Assembly: GCF_000204055.1 (NCBI RefSeq)
Contig: NW_006768783.1
Location: 899,985-963,984, forward strand
Origin: Melampsora larici-populina 98AG31
Lineage: Eukaryota; Basidiomycota; Pucciniomycetes; Pucciniales; Melampsoraceae
DNA length: 64,000 nt
Direction: 5' to 3'
This document shows, in pieces, positions 57,556 to 64,000 of the stretch. Each line of letters opens with the position of its first letter. The first letter of the stretch is position 1. The translations under genes were made by a program, and so were the position numbers. Under the pieces are notes generated by a model. The model ran no database searches. It saw only the letters and a list, made by a program, of their open reading frames with translations, and had not been told where the DNA came from.

Positions 57556-60028
57556 ATGTCAACTCAAGTAGAAGAATATTATATTGGAGTAGACGTAGGA
57601 ACAGGTTCAGCAAGAGCTGCATTGGTTTCATCTTCAGGTGAAATCTTGGCTGAATCAAGTTATCCTACTACTACTTATAGAGATGAAACAAATCATGATA
57701 TCTTTGAACAATCAACTGATGAAAGTAAGTCGTATGATTTCAATCAAAATTCAATCATTCAATTTGATCAAAGGGTGATGCTGATTCCTTTTGGATTGTG
57801 TTTTAGTTTGGAATTCGATTTCAAAAGCATGTAAAGATTGTTTAAGAGAATCAGGTATAGATAAATCAAAAGTAAAAGGAATCGGATTTGATGCAACTTG
57901 TTCATTAGCAGTATCAGATAAATCAGGAAATCCAATTTCAATTCATTCAAATCCATCTACTCATCCAAGAAATATCATTTTATGGGCAGATCATAGAGCT
58001 AAGAAAGAAACCGACTTGATCAATTCAACTGGTATGAATTTATTGAAATATGTGGGTGGTACGATGAGTTTAGAAATGGAAATTCCTAAAATCCTTTGGT
58101 TAAAGAATCATTTGAAATCTGAAACTTTTAAAAGTTTGATGTTTTTTGATTTACCTGATTTTTTAACTTTTAAAGCTACTGGTTCTTTGGCTCGTAGTAA
58201 TTGTTCTTTAGCTTGTAAGTCTTTCTACTTCTTCTTTTCTTTGGTAACTCGTTTTTTTTTGATCGGTCCGTCTTTTTTACGGTTTTCTATTTTCTTTTGT
58301 AAAGGTAAATGTTCTTATGTTCCTCCAGGGGTTGAAGGAAGTGAAGGGTGGAGTTCAGAATTTTTCAAAAAAATCGGTTTATCCGAAATTGTAAGTCTTT
58401 GGAGGAAAAAAACTAAAAATCTGATCGAAAAATCAACAACTCAATAATTTTTATATCTTTTTTGTTAATAAATAGGCAGAAAATGATTTTGAACAAGTAG
58501 GAGGTATACCAGGAAAAAACGGATTGATCTTAACAGCAGGTCAACCAATCGGACAAGGTTTAAGTCAAAAAGCAGCTGAAGAATTAGGTTTATTACCAAA
58601 TACACCAGTTGGATCAGGTGTGATTGATGCTTATGCAGGTTGGATTGGTACTGTTGCGGCTAAGATGGAAGGAGAAAAAGAGTCAAGTTTGAAAGACTCG
58701 GAATCTAGACTTTGTGCTATTGCTGGTACTTCTACTTGTCATATCGTTCAATCTCATTTACCGGTTTTCGTTCCTGGTGTTTGGGGTCCTTATTTACATG
58801 CTATCTTTCCTGGTTGTGAGTTTTTTTTCTGTCTTTTTTGTATGAACGTCTGTATTTTGAAAGCATGTTCAATGATTGATTCTTTTGGGTTGGGGTTTTT
58901 TAAAGATTGGATGAATGAAGGTGGTCAATCATCTACAGGTCAATTACTCGACTTTATCATAGACGTCAGTAATTATTCTACATTTCGTTTCATTTCTTTC
59001 ATCATTCACTTTCTTATTTTTGTTGATGAACAAACTATGTAATTTCATTTTTCTAGACTCATCCAGCAGTAGAAAAATTAAAATCATTGGCAAAAGAACA
59101 AGGTTTAAATCATTTTGTGGTTTTAAATAATTTACTCAAAAGTTTATGTGAAGAGAAAAAAGCTCCATTTTTGACTTATCTTACAAAAGATTATTATTTG
59201 TGAGTTTATTGATTTAAATTGATTTAAATTTGATCGAAATCTTACAAAAAATGGTTCATTGATTTTTATAGGTACCCTGATTTACATGGAAATCGATCAC
59301 CATTAGCAGATCCTTCAATGAAAGGAATGTTAATTGGATTAACCTTGGATAAATCTTTAAATGATTTAGCTTTAAGATATTTAATTACTTGTGAAGCTAT
59401 TGCATTACAAACCAAACAGATTATGGTTGAAATGAATCAAAAAGGTCATCAAATTCGTTCGATCTTTATGTCTGGTGGATTAGTTAAGAATCCCATCTTG
59501 ATGGAACTTTTGGGTTAGATATCGAATCCTTTCTTATTATCATTTTTGTAAAGATCTTAAAGAACTGATGGTTTTGGTTTTTGATTTGACTTTTAGCTAA
59601 TGTTTGTGATGTACCAATCCAATTACCTGCATCACATTCTGCTTCAGTCGTACTAGGATCAGCTATGTTAGGCAAAGCAGCTTATGTAACAACCCAAGAT
59701 GAACGATATAAATCAAATCAAATCATTGATAATCAAGTTAAAGCTGAAAAAATGAGCCATGAAATGAAAGATAAACTTTGGGAAATCATGGTACGTTTCA
59801 GAAGGAAACTACTCACAAAAAGAAAATCTGGTCTCGTTTCTGATATAGTAATGACTTTTTCCCCTTGGTGAACAGGTTGAGATGTCTAGACCTGGTTCAA
59901 CTGTTAAACCTAATCTTGAGGTAAACTCTAAAGAGAAAAAATTATTAGATGTGAAATTTAAAGTGTTTTTAGAATGTATCGAATTACAAAGAAAATGGAG
60001 AAAGATGGTAAATGAAGCTTTAGCTTAA
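57556..60028 (+). CDS. FGGY-family carbohydrate kinase, D-ribulokinase-like
   Basis: About ten exons from the ATG at 57556 to the TAA at 60026-60028. The N-terminal FGGY motif YIGVDVGTGSARAAL starts near residue 8; then GIGFDATCSLAV, the WADHRA motif, GGTMSLEMEIPKILW, the central LTAGQPIGQGLSQKAAEELG, the ATPase-fold segment CAIAGTSTCHI, PDLHGNRSPLADPSMKG, and a C-terminal MSGGLVKNP with AMLGKAAYV. This pattern matches the FGGY/Ydr109c group, which phosphorylates D-ribulose at ATP expense in the cytosol as a metabolite-repair step. That substrate comes from family knowledge and is not shown by the sequence itself. Introns are short and GT-AG. No lesion seen. Confidence 0.92.
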
Positions 60029-63000
60029 AATCAATCAATCAAGCAAAAAAATCGGTCTTTACTCTTCTAAAGAAGGCTATTTAGATTTTTTCGATCATTT
60101 TTTTTTCCTTTTTTGCTGATTTCAACATCATTCTATGGTAACTTGAAAATAGAGGCTCTTCTCATACATCCAAACATCACCATATCTCTTCTTGATTCTT
60201 TTCTCGTTCTCTCTCTCTCATTAAATTTTTTTCTTCTTTCTTTTTCTATTTAAAATGAAGCAAATGAAGAAAAAAAAACAGATGACTAGAATTTTTTGTT
60301 TTGATTTTTTGAATGAACAATGATCTTTTTATTGAAATGTAAAATAGTTTGTTTTTTTTGCATCAAGTTTTTTGAAGTTGTAAATTGCATTTTAAATTTT
60401 GAAGTTTTTGACTTTTCTGAAAAATCAAAAATTGATTGAAAGATTAAACCCCTAACCAAAAACTCACAACAGCTCTTAATATCACGAAGAACTTTCAATG
60501 AAGTATTGCAATCCACATTTTGTTGATGATTTTTCCAGGGGCTGAGCTGCATGTCACTCAAGCACTCACGGAAAAAAAGCTACGCCAGTTTATTCCACTG
60601 GCCCCAAGCACAATTCGAAAGGTTGGTATAATGTAGGTAGAATGGGTTTAAACGCTCTCAGACGGCCTCAGAGTAACAACAAAGCTACCTAAACTTCAAA
60701 AGTGTTGCAACAAGCTACTGGTACTACAATGACACAATGTCTGACAAGCACAATAAGAAAAAGGGAAAAAATCATGATCAAATCACCATGTAGCTCAGCA
60801 AGCTGCATGCTAACTTAGTTTGGTGGTTTGGGTACAACACAGTTGTAACAAGCTAGAGAAAAATCATGTTAATGTCAACATTGACAAAATCTTGAGCATT
60901 TGAAGCTACTTGTATTCCTATCACAAATAATGGAATCTTACTGTGGTGAGTTTCTGCTACCAGAGCCCCGCCGCAACTAACTGTGACTGCCATTTGTGGT
61001 AACACAGGCTTTGAAACCAGATCAAGAAAAATCAAGTAAGCCTCATTATGATCAGGTAGTATCTTTGGTGGGAATTATTTGAAAAGTGAACTTACTAGTA
61101 GCTGTGGTGGTGTGGCATCTATAGCCAATGTTGCAGATCACTTTAGGCACTATTGGGTTGGCTGAAGCACCCACCTTGAGCTTTCCCAAGAAGTGGGTAT
61201 CATGGCTAACCAAATAACAGTGTTTTGTGGCTGATTCCAAGACTGATGTGAACCTGTCTTGCTCTCATGTGAAGAGTTTTGAGTATTAAGTTTCTTTGAC
61301 CAGTGCATTGAGCAGTGTAGGTATAAAGCTTGTTACAACCTAAATTGTATGGGATGTGATTAGTGAACAGTCTTGAAATCATAACACCAATCACTGATCA
61401 TATCACTGAAACAAGACTTACCAGGTTTTCTAGTGTTAACCCGGGCATAAATGGTGCACTGGAATACTTGACCATTGGTAGTAGCTTTGACCAAATTTGA
61501 TGATGATACCCGCAGGGCAAAGACAACAACTGGGAAGACTTGTGCCAACATGATGCAAGAGTTTGGAAACATATAAAGGGAGGGTGTTTGAAGATAATAT
61601 GTCATGGGGTAAAGCTAGATTTACTGCTGCTGAAAGCGCTGACCTTTATAGGGTTTCTGGAGGCAGTTCACTTCACCACATTTTCAATTTGGGGTGCACA
61701 TCATGATCCATCATTTGAATTCTCCAAGGTTCTCTGCTGATGTGCTGACTGATGTAAGAGCTGGATGAACCTAGATGAGCTCCTTGCACCCAAAACCCAC
61801 TGACAGGCTGCAGATGTTCACAAAGCTTGGACAATTTTGTCAGCAAACCTCAAGCAAATGGGAATTGAAGATGGGAATTTGGTGAGGAATTTCTGACCAG
61901 AAATCACATTCTGTAAATTTTTTAATGCAAAAATGAAACATGCACCACCAAATAGACACTTTAAATTTTGCCAAATGTGATTTATCAACAGAAATTGCTT
62001 AAGTGAACACACCCTCAGCTCTATGGCGCTATCAAGATGTATGCAGTGATTCCCCCAACACTTATCATGGAAATTCAGAGAGTGCTATGTTGTGGCATTG
62101 TTGAATCCAGTGTGTGTGCTATCACATACTCACAATGCTTATCCCCATGGGAATAAGAAGAGCATTGGAAGGTGAAAGTAGGCCTACACAAGAATCCCTC
62201 CTCCCATCAGATAGTTTTCTAGATGAACAATCTAGGATTAAAAGAGAAGATCTGATGGTTGAAGTAAGTCCTTTCCCTAAGTCTCATCTTCATCAAAAGA
62301 TTATTACATCAAGAACCTCTACTTCATCTTATTCATCATCAAATCATGATTCAATGTGTTTCTCTTATGAATGAATGTATTATTAGTCTTTCTGTTATGT
62401 GACTTTTCCCTCTTATTTTCATTTTTCATTTTTTATTTTTATTTTTATGTGATTGTCTAATTAGTGAAAACTATGTATGTTATATGTTATTGAATACCTT
62501 CATTTTTCATTTTTTATTAGTTGATAATTCTTCTATGTTGTCACATGCTCCAGGCATTATTAGTAAATTGTGATATCAGGCATTGTCATTATGTTCTATT
62601 TCAGTTGTTATTTATTTGCTTAACATCTTTAAGCAGTTGTAGTCTTCCCTATTTTGTAGGCTTATGGTTCATCAATCTCAGTAATTGATATCTGGTTTCC
62701 TTTGAAAATACAATATGTGCCAAAGACTTGCTGGCCTTATTCCAACTAATGTCAACAACCAACTCATCAGAGCATCAAAACCAACAAGATCAACAAGATC
62801 AACAAGATCACAGCTTTGGACCACATCAAATTAATTCATCAATCAAATTTGTCTCAACCATCAAGGGTGATTTTCTTAATATAGATGACAGAAGGACTGT
62901 GATAGAAATTTATATCAGGAATGCTATCATTTCAAGTTTCAAACATTGTCCATCAGATTAACCATGATTTGATAACAATTGTGGTTGATATTAGCTGATG

Positions 63001-63507
63001 CTTGTAAGGGTTGATTGAAGTTCAAGGCTTAAAACAACATTGGTGCTGCAAAAAATGTCCTCTTATGTGATTCCTTTCTATCAGTATTCTCACAAGTTTT
63101 GTACAATTTTGGTCTAGGTGATTGTCTTTTGAATCTAAAGGATATCAAAAAACCAACTCAATGAAATACCTGAGAAGGGTTGGAATAGATTTTCTCTTGC
63201 CAATTTCATAAAACAATCAAATCAAATTCCATGTTTGACATCTCAGTTTTTTTTGAATTGAAAGCATTCAATGTTTGTTTGTTTTTCTTACAGGTATCTA
63301 TAAAGTTTTGAATCTATGGTTTTTTCATCATTTTAAGCTTCTGAGCTTAGAAGCAAGGAATGACAGAATTCAATAATTCTTACAAACAAAGAATATGAAA
63401 CCGGTTTTGATGCTTACTCACATAGGATAATCTTCAGACACACCAATCTTTTTTGAATTCTATATGGTTGAATATGTCAAAATTACATTTTAATTTAGAC
63501 AATTTTT
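60029..63507. other. Intergenic region between the FGGY and PHA2 genes
   Basis: About 3.5 kb, AT-rich. A possible small secreted-protein locus on the minus strand is listed separately. A caacaagat tandem repeat lies near 62780-62810. Nothing else that I can support. Confidence 0.45.
60980..61551 (-). CDS. Possible small secreted Cys-containing protein (low confidence, perhaps decayed)
   Basis: On the minus strand an ATG at 61551 opens a signal-peptide-like MLAQVFPVVVFALRVSS, followed by FQCTIYARVNTRKPG and a GTAAGT donor (about 61422). The next exon reads CNKLYTYTAQCTG after a TTTAG acceptor (about 61337). A further stretch contains HCYLVSHD and VICNIGYRCHT before another GTAAGT donor near 61090. 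These pieces resemble the small secreted, cysteine-bearing proteins of rusts, but the frame between the second and third pieces does not join cleanly. It is either a decayed copy or I have mis-set an exon edge. I recognise no named family. Confidence 0.28.
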
Positions 63508-64000
63508 TCATGATTTACGTTGTAAAATGATAAACGTTGTTTGGTTATCTACATACATTTGTCATATAATCATCAATTCCCGAAGACCAAAAACAGATAA
63601 TGAGATTTCAGATTATTCACCTGCACTAGCATCTTGTATCTTTGTATCCAAGATTTCTAGTGAATCAAAAATTGATGCACAGACAGGTGAACAAATGGCT
63701 AAAGTTCTGCCTGTTGGATCGTCGGTCACCAGACGGGCAGCTTGTGCTGTTGATGAAGTTTCCTGTCTTCGGATGTTAGGGTAATGTTTGCGGAGATATT
63801 GGTCACATTGCTGAAGAGCCTGAATGTAAGCGTCCAAGAAGGTTAGTAAGATTGGTTTATTTTCGAAAATCGGATGGTAAACTTTGAATCGGATCAGCAT
63901 CGCAGCCACTGAAAGAACGGTAAACTTACTTGTGTATGACTGGCAACAAGCTGATAGTTTCTCCCAAGAGATAATTGCTCATCCTCTTCTTGCTTTCGTC
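63508..64000 (-). CDS. PHA2: Prephenate dehydratase, C-terminal exons (5' part beyond the window)
   Basis: Minus-strand exons >64000-63930, 63819-63621 and 63548-63508, with GT-AG introns of 110 and 72 bp and consistent phases. The readable protein has LVASHTQALQQCDQYL, ETSSTAQAARLVTDDPTG, TLAICSPVCASIFDSLEIL, and ends in ADNQTTFIILQRKS. These correspond to the second half of the prephenate dehydratase catalytic domain, including the HPQALxQC-like and STAxAA motifs and the N-x-T-(R)-F block. The enzyme converts prephenate to phenylpyruvate in phenylalanine synthesis. Two oddities: the conserved TRF reads TTF, and the frame stops right after it with no ACT domain. A GTAAAT at 63522-63517 could be a donor for a further exon, but I could not find an acceptable continuation. 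Confidence 0.82.

Noticed and set aside
1..64000. tRNA or rRNA genes
   Set aside because: No cloverleaf with recognisable A and B boxes and no rRNA sequence was seen by eye; a tRNA scan would be decisive.

Overview
The window looks like a repeat-rich chromosome segment of a basidiomycete, most likely a rust fungus (Pucciniales, Melampsora-like). This rests on many short GT-AG introns, AT-rich intergenic DNA, poly-Ser/Gln/His coding stretches, fungal housekeeping genes (ARP3, BiP/KAR2 ending in HDEL, a SUN-domain protein, an FGGY kinase, prephenate dehydratase), and nested DNA transposons and a chromodomain Ty3/gypsy element between them. Genus is an inference; I could run no search. There is one 100-base assembly gap (39849-39948).

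Layout. 1-3171: 3' part of a large transposase-like gene with one in-frame stop, followed by a roughly 400-bp foldback/MITE (3179-3580). 4031-10845: a 6.8-kb element with near-identical 132-136 bp terminal inverted repeats, carrying two convergent genes: a RecQ-like helicase (+) and a DUF6589-type putative DDE transposase (-). This is the most interesting system here; it best resembles the helicase-bearing Academ transposons (AcademH). 10846-13912: an apparently intact hAT transposon inserted in the last bases of that element's right repeat, with a perfect 8-bp target duplication. 14355-23668: housekeeping block with ARP3 (-), a secreted probably GPI-anchored protein (-) and KAR2/BiP (+). 24816-27449: a long rust-type hypothetical gene that stays in one frame but has two in-frame stops. 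27450-32135: gene-poor, with short repeats. 32136-38188: a complete chromodomain Ty3/gypsy element on the minus strand with very short LTRs and a 5-bp target duplication.

39721-49201: a MULE transposase gene whose last exons encode a zinc knuckle and an RTC4-like domain. It is split by a 950-bp insertion (40904-41853, TSD gaagt) and by a 5.05-kb hAT-like element (43299-48352, TSD cctcagg). The hAT-like element holds two MITEs of its own. Removing both insertions restores the reading frame at each junction, so this is a clear four-layer nest. 50942-54282: SUN-domain protein. 57556-60028: FGGY carbohydrate kinase (D-ribulokinase-like). 63508-64000: C-terminal exons of prephenate dehydratase, running off the right edge.

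Most of the mobile genes carry one or a few lesions; the 10846-13912 hAT and the DUF6589 gene appear intact. Several stops are TGA where CGA is plausible, as expected from C-to-T change at CpG. Housekeeping genes are free of such lesions.
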